Positions 9,614 to 20,076 are shown, counted from the stretch's first letter. The stretch is DNA of 64,000 bases from Pseudomonas sp. AKS31 (GCF_023634765.1 NZ_JAMLFX010000003.1:325178-389177); one strand, 5' to 3'. Notes: a model not told the origin generated them from the sequence alone. Numbers and translations are program-made.

Positions 9614-10822
9614 ATGATTCAGCTCGATTTTTACGGAACGCTTGTGGCCGCGTCTTTAGTGCTTCTACTGGGGCGCGGGCTGGTCAGGCGTGTTGGGTTC
9701 ATGCGCAGTTACAATATCCCCGAGCCTGTAGCGGGCGGCCTGGTAGTTGCCATGATCTTATTGCTGCTGCGAACATTCGATATTGAAGTTCGCTTTGATA
9801 CTTCTCTTCAGACACCGTTGATGCTGGCCTTTTTCGCCACCATTGGTTTGAGTGCAGACTTTGCCAGTCTGAAGAAAGGTGGCCGGATAGTGGGGATATT
9901 TCTTCTGGCGGTCGCCGGGTTGTTGGTCGTGCAGAATGCGATGGGTATTGGCCTGGCAACAATGCTCGGGCTTGACCCTTTGATGGGCCTGCTGACCGGA
10001 TCGATCACCCTGGCGGGCGGTCATGGCACCGGTGCTGCGTGGGGTACGGTATTCAGCGAGAAGTACGGTCTGGCCTCGGCGTCCGAACTGGCGATGGCTT
10101 CTGCGACGTTTGGCCTGGTGCTGGGCGGTTTGATTGGCGGACCGGTCGCGCGGTTGCTGATCAAGCGTGTGGAAGTGCCGGGTTGCCAGCAAGAGGATGC
10201 GCCACGTTTGCCAAAAGGTTTTGAGCAGCCGAACAAGGAGCGCTCCATCACGCCATTTTCGTTTGTTGAAACCCTCGCGTTGATTGCAGTGAGCTTGCTG
10301 GCCGGCAATCTGTTGAATGGCTTGCTGCAAGGGACTGCGTTCGAACTGCCGACATTCGTCTGCGTCTTGTTCGTCGGCGTGGTGCTGCGCAACAGCCTTT
10401 CAGCGCTGGGTTTGTATCAAGTGTTTGAACGTGAGGTTTCGGTGCTGGGGAATGTCAGTCTCTCGCTGTTTCTGGCAATCGCCCTGATGTCACTCAAGTT
10501 GTGGGACCTGGCGGCATTGGCGTTGCCGATCTTCATCATCCTGGCAGTGCAGGCGCTGGTTATGGCGTTGTTCGCGATTTTCGTGACATTCCGGGTGATG
10601 GGTCGCAACTACGATGCAGCCGTGCTGGCCGCGGGACATTGCGGTTTCGGTTTGGGTGCGACGCCGACCGCCATTGCCAACATGCAAGCGGTGACGCAGC
10701 GCTATGGTCCTTCGCAGATTGCGTTTCTGGTGGTGCCGATGGTCGGAGCGTTTTTCATCGACATTATTAATGTCATCGTGATCAAGCTGTACCTGATGCT
10801 GCCTTTCTTCGTCGCAGTCTGA
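9614..10822 (+). CDS. gltS: Sodium/glutamate symporter
   Basis: 402 aa, ESS family (GltS), an inner-membrane Na+-driven glutamate importer. It shows about ten hydrophobic helices in two inverted halves. Typical marks are YNIPEPVAGGLV (about 35-46), the TGSITLAGGHGTGAAWG re-entrant loop (about 130-146), and its counterpart AAGHCGFGLGATPTAIANMQAV (about 338-359). No strong ribosome site precedes the ATG at 9614, so the start is somewhat uncertain. It is an isolated gene with a long AT-rich leader on one side and a shared terminator with crc on the other. Confidence 0.93.
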   Translation: MIQLDFYGTLVAASLVLLLGRGLVRRVGFMRSYNIPEPVAGGLVVAMILLLLRTFDIEVRFDTSLQTPLMLAFFATIGLSADFASLKKGGRIVGIFLLAVAGLLVVQNAMGIGLATMLGLDPLMGLLTGSITLAGGHGTGAAWGTVFSEKYGLASASELAMASATFGLVLGGLIGGPVARLLIKRVEVPGCQQEDAPRLPKGFEQPNKERSITPFSFVETLALIAVSLLAGNLLNGLLQGTAFELPTFVCVLFVGVVLRNSLSALGLYQVFEREVSVLGNVSLSLFLAIALMSLKLWDLAALALPIFIILAVQALVMALFAIFVTFRVMGRNYDAAVLAAGHCGFGLGATPTAIANMQAVTQRYGPSQIAFLVVPMVGAFFIDIINVIVIKLYLMLPFFVAV

Positions 10823-10848
10823 GTTCGATTCGCTTCGAGCGCAGGCAC

Positions 10849-10885
10849 AAAAAATGCCCGTATCTCGCGATACGGGCATTTTTTA
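10849..10885. terminator. Bidirectional terminator between gltS and crc
   Basis: AAAAAATGCCCGTATC-TCGC-GATACGGGCATTTTTT works on both strands and separates the two convergent genes. Confidence 0.92.
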
Positions 10886-10901
10886 ACGTTCGAATCGACG
10901 C

Positions 10902-11681
10902 TTAGATGGTCAGCGTCCAGTCGTAGTCGACGATCAGCGGCGCGTGCTGCGAGAACCGTGGCTGACGTGGCAGGCGCGCACTGCGCACGAAGCGCCGCAG
11001 GCCTGGGGTCAGGATCTGATAGTCGAAGCGCCAGCCCAGATTGAGCATCTCGGCCTGTTCGTTGTCCGGCCACCAGCTGTACTGGTCGCCTTCGCGGCTG
11101 ACTTCGCGCAGCGCATCAACGTAGCCCATGTTGCCGACAATCTCGTCCATCCAGGCGCGTTCTGGCGCCAGGAAGCCCGGGGATTGCTGGCTGTCGCGCC
11201 AGTTCTTGATGTCGAGCTTCTGCTGCGCCACGTACAGCGAGCCACAATAAATGTACTCGCGACGTTTGCGCCGCTGTTTGTCCAGGTACTTGCCGAAGTC
11301 GTCCATGAGCTTGAACTTCTGGTTCAAGTCCTCATCGCCGTTCATCCCCGAAGGGAGCAGCAAGGTGGCAATACTGACTTTGTCGAAATCTGCTTGCAGG
11401 TAGCGCCCGTAGCGGTCGGCCGTCTCGAAACCGAGACCGCTGATGACAGCCTTCGGTTGCAACCGCGAGTACAAAGCCACGCCGCCTTGGGCAGGGACTT
11501 CAGCATCGCAGGCATAAAGGAAGTAGCCATCCAGTTGGAAGGCTGGGTCATCCAGTTCAAAGGCGGAGGCACGGGTGTCCTGCAGGCAGATGACGTCGGC
11601 ATTCTGTGCTTGCAGCCAACTGAGCAAACCACGCTCGACTGCAGCCTGAATACCATTGACGTTCACACTGATGATCCGCAT
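10902..11681 (-). CDS. crc: Catabolite repression control protein Crc
   Basis: 259 aa from the ATG at 11681 (MRIISVNVNGIQAAVERGLL), the same length as P. aeruginosa Crc as I recall it. It has the exonuclease III/EEP fold but acts as a post-transcriptional partner of Hfq: together they repress translation of catabolic mRNAs bearing A-rich motifs. EEP landmarks are VNVNGI, ICLQDTRA and the C-terminal FSQHAPLIVDYDW. A longer frame to 11717 adds 12 unrelated residues. Divergent from pyrE, as in other pseudomonads. Confidence 0.97.
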   Translation of the reverse strand: MRIISVNVNGIQAAVERGLLSWLQAQNADVICLQDTRASAFELDDPAFQLDGYFLYACDAEVPAQGGVALYSRLQPKAVISGLGFETADRYGRYLQADFDKVSIATLLLPSGMNGDEDLNQKFKLMDDFGKYLDKQRRKRREYIYCGSLYVAQQKLDIKNWRDSQQSPGFLAPERAWMDEIVGNMGYVDALREVSREGDQYSWWPDNEQAEMLNLGWRFDYQILTPGLRRFVRSARLPRQPRFSQHAPLIVDYDWTLTI

Positions 11682-11703
11682 AAATGGCCCCAAAAATCGC
11701 GTG

Positions 11704-11718
11704 CGTGTATGATACACG
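11704..11718. promoter_or_regulatory. Palindrome with overlapping -10-like boxes in the crc/pyrE divergent region
   Basis: CGTGTAT-G-ATACACG is symmetrical about one base and contains TATGAT on the plus strand and TATCAT on the minus strand, both acceptable sigma-70 -10 hexamers. A second perfect palindrome AGCTAATTAGCT lies at 11725-11736. The two divergent promoters probably overlap here. Confidence 0.45.
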
Positions 11719-11763
11719 GCGTCAAGCTAATTAGCTAAATCCGTGGTATTTGGGGTTTTTTTC

Positions 11764-12408
11764 ATGCAAGCGTATCAGCGCGATTTCATTCGTTTTGCCA
11801 TCGATCGCGGCGTTTTGCGCTTCGGTGAGTTCACCCTGAAGTCCGGGCGCACCAGTCCTTACTTCTTCAATGCCGGCCTGTTCAACTCGGGTTCGGCCCT
11901 CGCGCAGCTGGGGCGTTTCTACGCTGCAGCCATTGTCGAGAGCGGCATCCCCTTCGACGTTCTGTTTGGCCCGGCCTACAAAGGCATCCCGTTGGCAGCG
12001 ACCACAGCTGTCGCGCTGGCCGAGCATCACGACCGTGATTTGCCATGGTGTTTCAACCGCAAGGAAGCCAAGGCCCACGGCGAGGGTGGCAGTCTGGTCG
12101 GGGCGCCGTTGACTGGCGACGTGCTGATCATCGATGACGTGATCACCGCCGGCACGGCAATCCGCGAAGTGATGCAGATCATCGCGGCTCAGGACGGCGC
12201 CAAGGCGGCCGGTGTGCTGATCGCGCTGAACCGTCAGGAGCGTGGCAACGGTGAGTTGTCGGCGATCCAGGAAGTCGAGCGCGACTTCGGCATTCCGGTG
12301 ATCAGCATTGTTTCGTTGAATCAGGTGCTGGAGTTCTTGGCTGACGATCCGCAGCTCAAGCAGCACCTGCCAGCCGTGGAAGCCTACCGCGCACAGTTCG
12401 GCGTTTAA
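11764..12408 (+). CDS. pyrE: Orotate phosphoribosyltransferase
   Basis: 214 aa. It converts orotate plus PRPP to OMP in de novo pyrimidine synthesis. The start [23 protein letters not shown] at 11764 matches the family; seven codons upstream in the same frame are not needed. The PRPP loop [17 protein letters not shown] is at about residues 119-135, and the catalytic loop Lys is in [10 protein letters not shown] (about 100-109). It is followed by a REP unit and a strong terminator. Confidence 0.97.
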   Translation: MQAYQRDFIRFAIDRGVLRFGEFTLKSGRTSPYFFNAGLFNSGSALAQLGRFYAAAIVESGIPFDVLFGPAYKGIPLAATTAVALAEHHDRDLPWCFNRKEAKAHGEGGSLVGAPLTGDVLIIDDVITAGTAIREVMQIIAAQDGAKAAGVLIALNRQERGNGELSAIQEVERDFGIPVISIVSLNQVLEFLADDPQLKQHLPAVEAYRAQFGV

Positions 12409-12459
12409 CGGCGGAGCACTGTGGAAGGCCTTCACATTCAATATTGATGTGATGCAGAG

Positions 12460-12490
12460 ACCGCTTTCGCGAGCAGGCTCGCTCCCACAG
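12460..12490. repeat. Single REP unit
   Basis: One copy of the GCGAGCAGGCTCGCTCCCACA motif between pyrE and its terminator. Confidence 0.75.
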
Positions 12491-12502
12491 GAATTGCAGT
12501 GC

Positions 12503-12545
12503 AAAAAAAGACCCCGCTCAGCCTGGCTGAGCGGGGTCTTTTTGT
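12503..12545. terminator. Bidirectional terminator between pyrE and argB
   Basis: AAAAAAGACCCCGCTCAGCC-TGGCTGAGCGGGGTCTTTTT, a long near-perfect stem with A/T runs on both sides, serving the two convergent genes. Confidence 0.93.
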
Positions 12546-12557
12546 TCGCGTCTGCGC

Positions 12558-13463
<906 letters not shown>

Positions 13464-13480
13464 TCAGGGCTCCGGGTGAA

Positions 13481-14878
13481 TCAGAACGGTAGTTGGAGAT
13501 CAGGTGCAACGCGTTTCAGTTGGGCGTGGAACACATCCTTGATGCGCTGCAATTCAGCCTCGTCATCGGCCTCGAAACGCAGCACCAGCACCGGAGTGGT
13601 GTTGGATGCGCGCACCAGGCCCCAGCCTTTGGCGTAATCGACTCGCACGCCGTCAATGGTGGTCAGGTCAGCGCCTGGGCCCCACTGCGCGTCGTGCAGT
13701 GCATCAATGATGCTGAATTTGCTCTCCTCGGTCACATGGATATTGATTTCCGGCGTAGAAATATCGTTCGGGAAGGTCGCAAACAGCTCTTCCGCGGTGG
13801 ATTTTTCCTTGCTGAGGATCTCCAGCAGCCGTGCGGCGCTGTAGATGCCGTCGTCGAAACCGAACCAGCGCTCCTTGAAGAAGATGTGCCCGCTCATCTC
13901 ACCGGCCAATAGAGCACCGGATTGTTTCATTTTCTTTTTGATCAACGAATGACCAGTCTTCCACATGAGCGGACGACCACCGTATTCCTTGATCAACGGC
14001 ACCAGGCGGCGGGTGCATTTGACGTCGAAGATGATTTCCGCGTCCGGGTTGCGCGCCACCACGTCGCGGGCGAACAGCATCAGCAGGCGGTCGGGGTAAA
14101 CGATACTGCCGGTGTTGGTCACCACACCGACGCGGTCACCGTCGCCGTCGAAAGCCAGACCGATATCGGCGTTAGTTTCCTTGACCTTGGCGATCAGGTC
14201 GACAAGGTTCTCAGGCTTGCCCGGATCCGGGTGGTGGTTCGGAAAGTTGCCGTCGACTTCGCAGAACAGCGGGATGACTTCGCAGTTCAGCGCTTCGATC
14301 AGTTGCGGGGCGATCACGCCGGCCGCGCCGTTGCCGCAGTCGACCACGACCTTCATGCGCCGCGCCAGTTTGATGTCCTGGACGATTTCGGTGTTGTAGC
14401 GGTCGAGGATCTCGACCTGGGTGACACTGCCCGTGCCGCTGCTCAGGTTGTTGGTCTTGAGGCGCTCGTGCAGGGCCTGGATTTGTTCGTTGGCGAGGGT
14501 GTCGCCGGCGATGACGATCTTGAAACCGTTGTAGTTCGACGGGTTATGGCTGCCGGTGAGCATCACCCCGGACTTGCCGGCCAACACGTTGGCGGCGTAG
14601 TACAGCGCCGGCGTCGGCACCAGGCCGACATCGCTGACGTGGCAGCCGCTTTCGGCGATTCCGCGGATCAGTTCTGCGACCAGCTCAGGACCGGACAAGC
14701 GGCCATCCCGGCCGACGGATACATTCGGCTCGCCTTGGGCCAGGCTCTGCGAACCGATGGCGCGGCCAATCCAGTAAGCGGTTTCGGCATTGAGGAATTC
14801 CGGCACGGTGCCGCGAATGTCATAGGCGCGGAAAATGCTGTCAGGCAGCTTCGGGGCGATCTTGGCTGGGGTGCTCAT
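13481..14878 (-). CDS. algC: Phosphomannomutase/phosphoglucomutase
   Basis: 465 aa, alpha-D-phosphohexomutase family. It interconverts mannose- and glucose-1-/6-phosphates for exopolysaccharide and LPS synthesis. Visible: N-terminal FRAYDIRGTVPEFL (about 16-29), the phosphoserine loop LTGSHNPSNYNG (about 106-117, Ser in TGSHNP), the metal site AFDGDGDRVG (about 242-251), and the phosphate-binding RASNTTPVLVLRFE (about 429-442). It precedes argB by 17 bp. A 302-base gap to dut holds its promoter region and a REP pair. Confidence 0.96.
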   Translation of the reverse strand: MSTPAKIAPKLPDSIFRAYDIRGTVPEFLNAETAYWIGRAIGSQSLAQGEPNVSVGRDGRLSGPELVAELIRGIAESGCHVSDVGLVPTPALYYAANVLAGKSGVMLTGSHNPSNYNGFKIVIAGDTLANEQIQALHERLKTNNLSSGTGSVTQVEILDRYNTEIVQDIKLARRMKVVVDCGNGAAGVIAPQLIEALNCEVIPLFCEVDGNFPNHHPDPGKPENLVDLIAKVKETNADIGLAFDGDGDRVGVVTNTGSIVYPDRLLMLFARDVVARNPDAEIIFDVKCTRRLVPLIKEYGGRPLMWKTGHSLIKKKMKQSGALLAGEMSGHIFFKERWFGFDDGIYSAARLLEILSKEKSTAEELFATFPNDISTPEINIHVTEESKFSIIDALHDAQWGPGADLTTIDGVRVDYAKGWGLVRASNTTPVLVLRFEADDEAELQRIKDVFHAQLKRVAPDLQLPF

Positions 14879-14921
14879 CTACGGAAATGCTCCATCTCGA
14901 AAGTGGCGGGACAGACCGACG

Positions 14922-14932
14922 AATCGTTCGAC
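14922..14932 (+). promoter_or_regulatory. Weak AlgR-like box upstream of algC
   Basis: AATCGTTCGAC differs at two places from the ACCGTTCGTC core known for AlgR sites at algC/algD in P. aeruginosa; it lies 44-54 bases upstream of the algC start. One site alone is weak evidence. Confidence 0.22.
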
Positions 14933-15079
14933 GGCAGGCTCAAACTGAAGGGTATGACGGCGTTTTCCACGGAGAGTTCGTGGTATGAAAGGGCCATGAT
15001 GCCTCGGCGGGCGTGGCTTTCGGCCGGCAAAACCTTGATTTACGGTGTTAAAACCTGTCGTTGAAAATGCACAAATTTC

Positions 15080-15169
15080 CCCTGCAGGGGCTGCCGAAGG
15101 CTGCGATCCTTTGACTTTGTTTTTTAAGATCAAGATCAAGAGATCGCAGCCTGCGGCAGCTCCTACAGG
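15080..15169. repeat. REP pair of the GGAGCTGCCGAAGGCTGCGATC type
   Basis: Two inverted copies with a short AT spacer between dut and algC. Other copies of this type are at 23875, 29304 and 55941. Confidence 0.8.
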
Positions 15170-15181
15170 AGATTCATCCGG

Positions 15182-15637
15182 TTACTTGGTGCCGGTGTGG
15201 CCAAACCCGCCAGTGCCGCGTTCGGTTTCGACGAACTCTTCAACCATTTCGAAGTGCGCCTGCACCACCGGCACCAGCACCAGTTGCGCCAGACGTTCGC
15301 CGACTGTCATGGTGAAATCGGTCTGGCCACGGTTCCAGCAGGACACCATCAGCGGGCCCTGATAATCGGAGTCGATCAGCCCGACCAGGTTGCCGAGCAC
15401 GATGCCGTGTTTGTGGCCCATGCCCGAGCGCGGCAGGATCAGCGCGGCGAGATTCGGATCACCGATGTAAACCGACAGCCCGGTGGGGATCAGCACGGTT
15501 TCACCCGGTTTGATCACGATGTCCTGTTCCAGCATGGCGCGCAGGTCGAGGCCGGCGGAGCCTGGCGTGGCGTATTGCGGCAGCGGGAATTCGGTACCGA
15601 TGCGTGGGTCGAGGATCTTGGCTTGCAAAGCGTGCAT
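15182..15637 (-). CDS. dut: Deoxyuridine 5'-triphosphate nucleotidohydrolase
   Basis: 151 aa. Homotrimeric dUTPase that hydrolyses dUTP to dUMP and keeps uracil out of DNA. The five motifs are present: AGLDLRA (about 28-34), [11 protein letters not shown] (about 71-81), [11 protein letters not shown] (about 86-96), [12 protein letters not shown] (about 117-128), and the C-terminal glycine-rich [10 protein letters not shown]. It follows coaBC by 5 bp; the coaBC-dut coupling is common in gammaproteobacteria. Confidence 0.97.
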   Translation of the reverse strand: MHALQAKILDPRIGTEFPLPQYATPGSAGLDLRAMLEQDIVIKPGETVLIPTGLSVYIGDPNLAALILPRSGMGHKHGIVLGNLVGLIDSDYQGPLMVSCWNRGQTDFTMTVGERLAQLVLVPVVQAHFEMVEEFVETERGTGGFGHTGTK

Positions 15638-15642
15638 GTAAA

Positions 15643-16851
15643 TTAAACCTGGTTCAGACGTTCGGCGATAAAAGTGACCAGTTGGCGAGCGATCTTGCTC
15701 TTGCTGGTCTGGGCGAAAACAGTGGCGTGTAGCGCACGGTCAATTACGCTGCAGGCGTTTTCTTCGCTGTTGAAACCGATGCTCGGGTTGGCGACGTCGT
15801 TGGCGACGATCAGATCGAGATTCTTGTCCTTCAGCTTGCGTGCAGCGTAGTCGAGCAGGTGTTCGGTCTCGGCGGCGAAGCCGACACTGAACGGGCGGTC
15901 AGGACGGGTCGCGATGGTGGCCAGGATGTCCGGGTTGCGCACCATTTGCAGGACGAAGCCGTCACCGCTCGTAGGATCTTTCTTGAGTTTTTGCGGGGCA
16001 ACCACTTCCGGGCGGTAGTCCGCGACTGCTGCCGAGGCGATAAATACGTCGCACGGGATCGCCGACTCACAGGCCGCGAGCATGTCGCGGGCGCTGACCA
16101 CGTCGATGCGCGTGACGCGATCCGGCGTCGGCAGGTGCACCGGGCCGCTGATCAGCGTGACGCGGGCGCCGGCTTCCACCGCTGCTTCGGCGAGGGCAAA
16201 GCCCATTTTGCCGGAGCTGTGGTTGGTGATGTAGCGCACCGGGTCGATGTTTTCCTGAGTCGGGCCGGCGGTGATGACGACGTGTTTGCCAGTCAGCGCC
16301 TGGCGCTGGAAGCAGTCTGCCGCGCATTGTGCGAGGTCGGTGGCTTCCATCATCCGGCCCATGCCGACGTCGCCGCAGGCCTGGCTGCCCGAGGCCGGGC
16401 CGAATGTCTTCAGGCCACGGCTTTCCAGGAGTTGCAGGTTGGCCTGGGTCGCCGGATCGCGCCACATCGCCTGATTCATTGCCGGCGCGACTGCCACAAC
16501 GGCGTCGGTGGCCAGCACCAGGGTGGTCAGCAAATCGTTGGCGATGCCTTGGGCCAGGCGGGCGAGCAGGTCGGCGGTGGCTGGGGCAATCAGCACCAGG
16601 TCGGCCCATTTCGCCAGTTCGATGTGGCCCATCGCGGCTTCGGCAGCCGGGTCGAGCAGGTCGAGGTGCACCGGGTGGCCGGACAGCGCTTGCATGGTCA
16701 GCGGGGTGATGAACTCGGCGCCGCCATGGGTCATGACCACGCGCACTTCGGCGCCCTGGTCGATCAGGCGACGAACCAGATCGGCGCTCTTGTAGGCCGC
16801 GATGCCGCCGCCGACGCCCAGAACGATGCGTTTCCGATACAGCCGCTGCAT
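15643..16851 (-). CDS. coaBC: Bifunctional phosphopantothenoylcysteine decarboxylase / phosphopantothenate-cysteine ligase
   Basis: 402 aa. It makes 4'-phosphopantetheine in coenzyme A synthesis. The N-terminal CoaC flavoprotein part starts [18 protein letters not shown], with PAMNQAMW (about 119-126) and [13 protein letters not shown] (about 155-167, catalytic Cys). The C-terminal CoaB part begins at about 185 with [27 protein letters not shown] and carries the KLKK motif (about 290). The start is set at the ATG of MQRLYRKR (16851), preceded by AAAGG; an in-frame codon at 16920 would add 23 atypical residues. Divergent from radC. Confidence 0.95.
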   Translation of the reverse strand: MQRLYRKRIVLGVGGGIAAYKSADLVRRLIDQGAEVRVVMTHGGAEFITPLTMQALSGHPVHLDLLDPAAEAAMGHIELAKWADLVLIAPATADLLARLAQGIANDLLTTLVLATDAVVAVAPAMNQAMWRDPATQANLQLLESRGLKTFGPASGSQACGDVGMGRMMEATDLAQCAADCFQRQALTGKHVVITAGPTQENIDPVRYITNHSSGKMGFALAEAAVEAGARVTLISGPVHLPTPDRVTRIDVVSARDMLAACESAIPCDVFIASAAVADYRPEVVAPQKLKKDPTSGDGFVLQMVRNPDILATIATRPDRPFSVGFAAETEHLLDYAARKLKDKNLDLIVANDVANPSIGFNSEENACSVIDRALHATVFAQTSKSKIARQLVTFIAERLNQV

Positions 16852-16986
16852 AGGTCTGCCTTTCATTTCGTGGGTGACATACGTGGCGAACCCCCCTCCC
16901 CAGGGTGAATTCGCCCGCAAAAAAGATGGGCTACGATATCACAGCGACCGCTACGGAACAGCGGCGCCCACAGACAGGGAATGTGT

Positions 16987-17661
16987 ATGAGTATTCGCGA
17001 TTGGCCTGCGGCGGAACGGCCGCGGGAAAGGTTATTGGAACACGGCGCAGCGAGCCTTTCGGACGCTGAATTACTGGCGATTTTTCTGCGCACCGGGTTG
17101 CCTGGGAAAAGCGCCGTGGATCTGGCGCGACACCTGTTGGCACAATTCGGCAGCCTGCGATTGCTGCTTGAAGCCGATCAGAACGCATTCAGTAAACAAT
17201 TGGGGCTCGGCCCCGCAAAGTTTGCGCAACTGCAAGCAGCTCAGGAAATGAGCAAGCGCCATCTGGCCGAGCGATCGCGGCAAAAACCGGCACTGGAAAG
17301 CCCTCAGGTCGTGCGCGATTACCTGAAAGCGATGCTGCGTCACGAGCCGCACGAGGTGTTTGGTTGCCTGTTTCTCGACTCCAAACATCAAGTGTTGACC
17401 TTCGAAGCGCTGTTTCGCGGTTCGATCGACAACACCAGCGTGCATCCTCGGGAAGTGGTGAAGCGTGCGTTGGCCAACAACGCCGCAGCGGTGATCCTCT
17501 GCCACAACCATCCATCGGGGAACACCGATCCGAGCCAGGCCGATCGGTTGCTGACCAAGCGTCTGCAAAAGGCGCTGGAGCTGATTGATGTGCGGGTGCT
17601 GGATCACTTCATCATCGGTGACGGCGAGCCGCTGTCGATGGCGGAATGTGGCTGGATGTAA
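16987..17661 (+). CDS. radC: RadC family JAB1/MPN-domain protein
   Basis: 224 aa. N-terminal helix-hairpin-helix region ([14 protein letters not shown], about 25-38) and a C-terminal JAB1/MPN metalloprotease-like domain with the JAMM motif [15 protein letters not shown] (about 172-186). Despite its name, a DNA-repair role is not established. Two in-frame ATGs lie at 16981 and 16987; the second has AGGGA at six bases, so it is preferred. Confidence 0.93.
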   Translation: MSIRDWPAAERPRERLLEHGAASLSDAELLAIFLRTGLPGKSAVDLARHLLAQFGSLRLLLEADQNAFSKQLGLGPAKFAQLQAAQEMSKRHLAERSRQKPALESPQVVRDYLKAMLRHEPHEVFGCLFLDSKHQVLTFEALFRGSIDNTSVHPREVVKRALANNAAAVILCHNHPSGNTDPSQADRLLTKRLQKALELIDVRVLDHFIIGDGEPLSMAECGWM

Positions 17662-17686
17662 CTCTCAAGGACAAACACTGAACCCC

Positions 17687-17775
17687 TGTAGGAGTGAGCC
17701 TGCTCGCGAAGGCGGTGTATCAGTCAGCATTTTTGTTGCTGACAGACCGCTTTCGCGAGCAGGCTCGCTCCCACA
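17687..17775. repeat. REP pair
   Basis: Two inverted GAGCCTGCTCGCGA units with a loop of about 35 bases, between convergent radC and the peptide-binding protein gene. Confidence 0.85.
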
Positions 17776-17796
17776 TTGGGAACTGTGCAGGGCAGG

Positions 17797-19383
17797 TTAT
17801 TTCAGGTTTACCTTCGAATAGTCCTGCCGGCCAAACGGGCTCACGGAGTAACCCTGCACGTCTTTACGCGTCAGTGCGTAGGCCGTCGGATGTGCGAGAG
17901 GCAGCCACAACGCCTGCTGTTGAATCTGCGTCTGCGCCTGCTCGTACAATTTGGTGCGCACGCCTTGTTCGCTGGTGGTCTTGCCGGCGCTGATCAGCTT
18001 GTCCAGATCGGCGTTGCAGTAGCGCGCAAAGTTGGTGCCCGATTTGACCGCTGCGCAGGAAAACTGTGGCGTGAGGAAATTGTCCGGGTCGCCGTTATCG
18101 CCGGCCCAGCCCATGAACAGCAGATCATGTTCCCCGGCCTTGGCGCGGCGAATCAGTTCGCCCCACTCGATCACGCGGATTTCCGCCTGAATGCCGATTT
18201 CTGCCAGATCCGATTGCAACAGCTGTGCACCGAGGCTTGGGTTTGGGTTGAGCAGGCTGCCCGATGGGCGCGTCCAGATTGTGGTCTGGAAACCGTCCTT
18301 CAAACCGGCCTTGGCCAGCAATGCCTTGGCTTTGGCCACGTCGTGCGGGTATCCCGGCAGGTTCTTCGCGTAGCTCCAGGTGTTCGGCGGGTAAGGGCCG
18401 TTGGCCGCTTCGGCGGTGTCTTCGAACACGGCCTTGATGTAGTTGGCCTTGTCGAAGGCAAGGTTGATGGCCTGGCGCACTTCAGGCTTGTCCAGCGGTG
18501 GGTGCTGACTGTTGATGCCAACGAAAGCGGTCATGAAGGCGTCAGTCTTTTCGACTTTCAGCGTCGGCTCTTTCAGCGCGGCTTGTACGTCCAATGGTTT
18601 TGGCGACAGGGCGATCTGGCATTCGTTACGTCGCAGTTTTTGCAGGCGCACGTTGGCGTCCGGGGTGATGGCGAAGATCAACGGGTCGACCGAAGGCTTG
18701 CCGCCGAAGTAATCCGGGTTGGCCTTGTAGCGAATCGCCGCGTCTTTCTGGAAGCGGTTGAACACAAACGGGCCGGTACCGATCGGTTGGCTGTTGAGCT
18801 TGTCCGTGGCATTGGCCTTCATGAGTTTGTCGGCGTATTCGGCGGAGTAGATCGAAGCGAAGCCCATGCTCAGGGTGGCGAGGAATGTCGAATCCGGATG
18901 ATCGAGGGTGAAACGTACGGTCAGCGGATCGAGCGCGTCGATTTTCTTGATCAGTGCAGGCAATTGCATCGACTGTGCGTGCGGGAAGCCGCTCTGCGCG
19001 ACCTTGTGCCACGGGTTGGCCGGGTCGAGCATGCGGTCGAAGCTGAATTTGACATCTTCTGCGGTCAGTTCACGGCTTGGCTTGAAGTAGTCAGTCGTAT
19101 GAAACTTCACCTGTGGGTGTAGCTTGAAGACGTACGTCAGGCCATCGGTACTGACTTCCCAGCTGTCGGCCAGGCTCGGCACGACTTTGCCGCTGGCAGT
19201 GTCAAAATCCACCAGACGGTTCATCAGCACATCGGCCGAGGCATTGGTGGTGGTCAGCGAGTTGTACTGCACCACGTCGAACCCTTCAGGGCTGGCCTCG
19301 GTGCAGACGCTCAGCGCGGCGGCCTGGGCCAGGGGGCTCAGCAGGAGCGGGGCGAGCAAGAGGGGTAGGGCAGCGAGGCGCAT
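17797..19383 (-). CDS. Peptide ABC transporter periplasmic binding protein (DppA-like, family 5)
   Basis: 528 aa. The signal peptide MRLAALPLLLAPLLLSPLAQA is followed by a family 5 solute-binding protein: LVDFDTASGKVVPSLADSWEVSTDGLTYVFKLHPQVKFH (about 57-95) is the typical first lobe. GTGPFVFNRFQKDAAIRYKANPDYFGG (about 201-227) and the late GWAGDNGDPDNFL match DppA-type receptors. Expected to bind di- or oligopeptides in the periplasm. No permease or ATPase genes are next to it; it would have to share components encoded elsewhere. In P. aeruginosa an orphan homologue sits at the same place (recollection). Confidence 0.9.
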   Translation of the reverse strand: MRLAALPLLLAPLLLSPLAQAAALSVCTEASPEGFDVVQYNSLTTTNASADVLMNRLVDFDTASGKVVPSLADSWEVSTDGLTYVFKLHPQVKFHTTDYFKPSRELTAEDVKFSFDRMLDPANPWHKVAQSGFPHAQSMQLPALIKKIDALDPLTVRFTLDHPDSTFLATLSMGFASIYSAEYADKLMKANATDKLNSQPIGTGPFVFNRFQKDAAIRYKANPDYFGGKPSVDPLIFAITPDANVRLQKLRRNECQIALSPKPLDVQAALKEPTLKVEKTDAFMTAFVGINSQHPPLDKPEVRQAINLAFDKANYIKAVFEDTAEAANGPYPPNTWSYAKNLPGYPHDVAKAKALLAKAGLKDGFQTTIWTRPSGSLLNPNPSLGAQLLQSDLAEIGIQAEIRVIEWGELIRRAKAGEHDLLFMGWAGDNGDPDNFLTPQFSCAAVKSGTNFARYCNADLDKLISAGKTTSEQGVRTKLYEQAQTQIQQQALWLPLAHPTAYALTRKDVQGYSVSPFGRQDYSKVNLK

Positions 19384-19654
19384 GGTCGGTTTCCTTTTAC
19401 AGATCGAAGGCCCATCTGCAAGCGCAGTCTGGAAAAGGCCTACCCTAGAGGTCTGGATTACAAATGACTATCCCCTTTTTGCATTTTCGGGGCACAGTGA
19501 TGGCGGTTTTTCAGACCGCGGCGCGCGGTAAAAAGTCTGAATCGTCCGTAGGGACGATTTTCTGCGACGAGTGGTAAAAATCAATGCCAGCCTTTATCCA
19601 AAGCGTTCGCAGGCTGAAAAAGCGCCTTTTTGCCGATTGATTGCACACCGATTG

Positions 19655-19683
19655 TTGTTGCTGCGAAGTCTTTCTGGTATAAA
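19655..19683 (+). promoter_or_regulatory. Sigma-70 promoter for rpmB-rpmG
   Basis: TTGTTG (19655-19660), a 17-base spacer and TATAAA (19678-19683). The predicted transcript start near 19690 leaves a leader of about 140 bases. Confidence 0.65.
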
Positions 19684-19689
19684 GCAGCG

Positions 19690-19831
19690 CTCTTTTCTAG
19701 GGGCCCGGTTCCTTCACTGTAGGTGTAGCCGGTAAGACCTCTAAAGAAACGCGGCGCCTGGCGCCAAATGACTGAGAGATTAAGCGGCCAACCCATGCCG
19801 GGTTGGGCATGTGGTTTTAGAGGGCTGAGGC
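19690..19831 (+). promoter_or_regulatory. Structured 5' leader of rpmB
   Basis: The leader contains a hairpin CCAACCC-ATGCC-GGGTTGG (about 19788-19806) and a GGCGCC-centred inverted repeat (about 19752-19767), with no U-tract. Autogenous ribosomal-protein control is possible but unproven. The rest of the gap 19384-19654 shows nothing I can name. Confidence 0.4.
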
Positions 19832-20065
19832 ATGTCGAGAGTATGTCAAGTTACCGGTAAGGGTCCGGTGACTGGGAATAACATTTCCCACGCAAACAAC
19901 AAAACCCGTCGTCGTTTCCTGCCGAACCTGCAGCATCACCGCTTCTGGGTTGAAGAAGAGAAACGTTTTGTGCGTCTGCGCGTATCTGCCAAAGGCATGC
20001 GTATCATCGACAAGCGTGGCATCACTGTCGTGCTCGCCGAACTTCGCCGCGATGGCAAGATTTAA
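19832..20065 (+). CDS. rpmB: 50S ribosomal protein L28
   Basis: 77 aa. The start [29 protein letters not shown] is the family signature, followed by the L28 core with [24 protein letters not shown]. Cotranscribed with rpmG 11 bp downstream, as in most gammaproteobacteria. Confidence 0.98.
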   Translation: MSRVCQVTGKGPVTGNNISHANNKTRRRFLPNLQHHRFWVEEEKRFVRLRVSAKGMRIIDKRGITVVLAELRRDGKI

Positions 20066-20076
20066 GGGAGCTAATC

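Noticed and set aside
13922-15064. Plus-strand frame of 380 codons over algC and its upstream gap
   Set aside because: Antisense to algC; the part outside algC shows no start or conserved protein motif.
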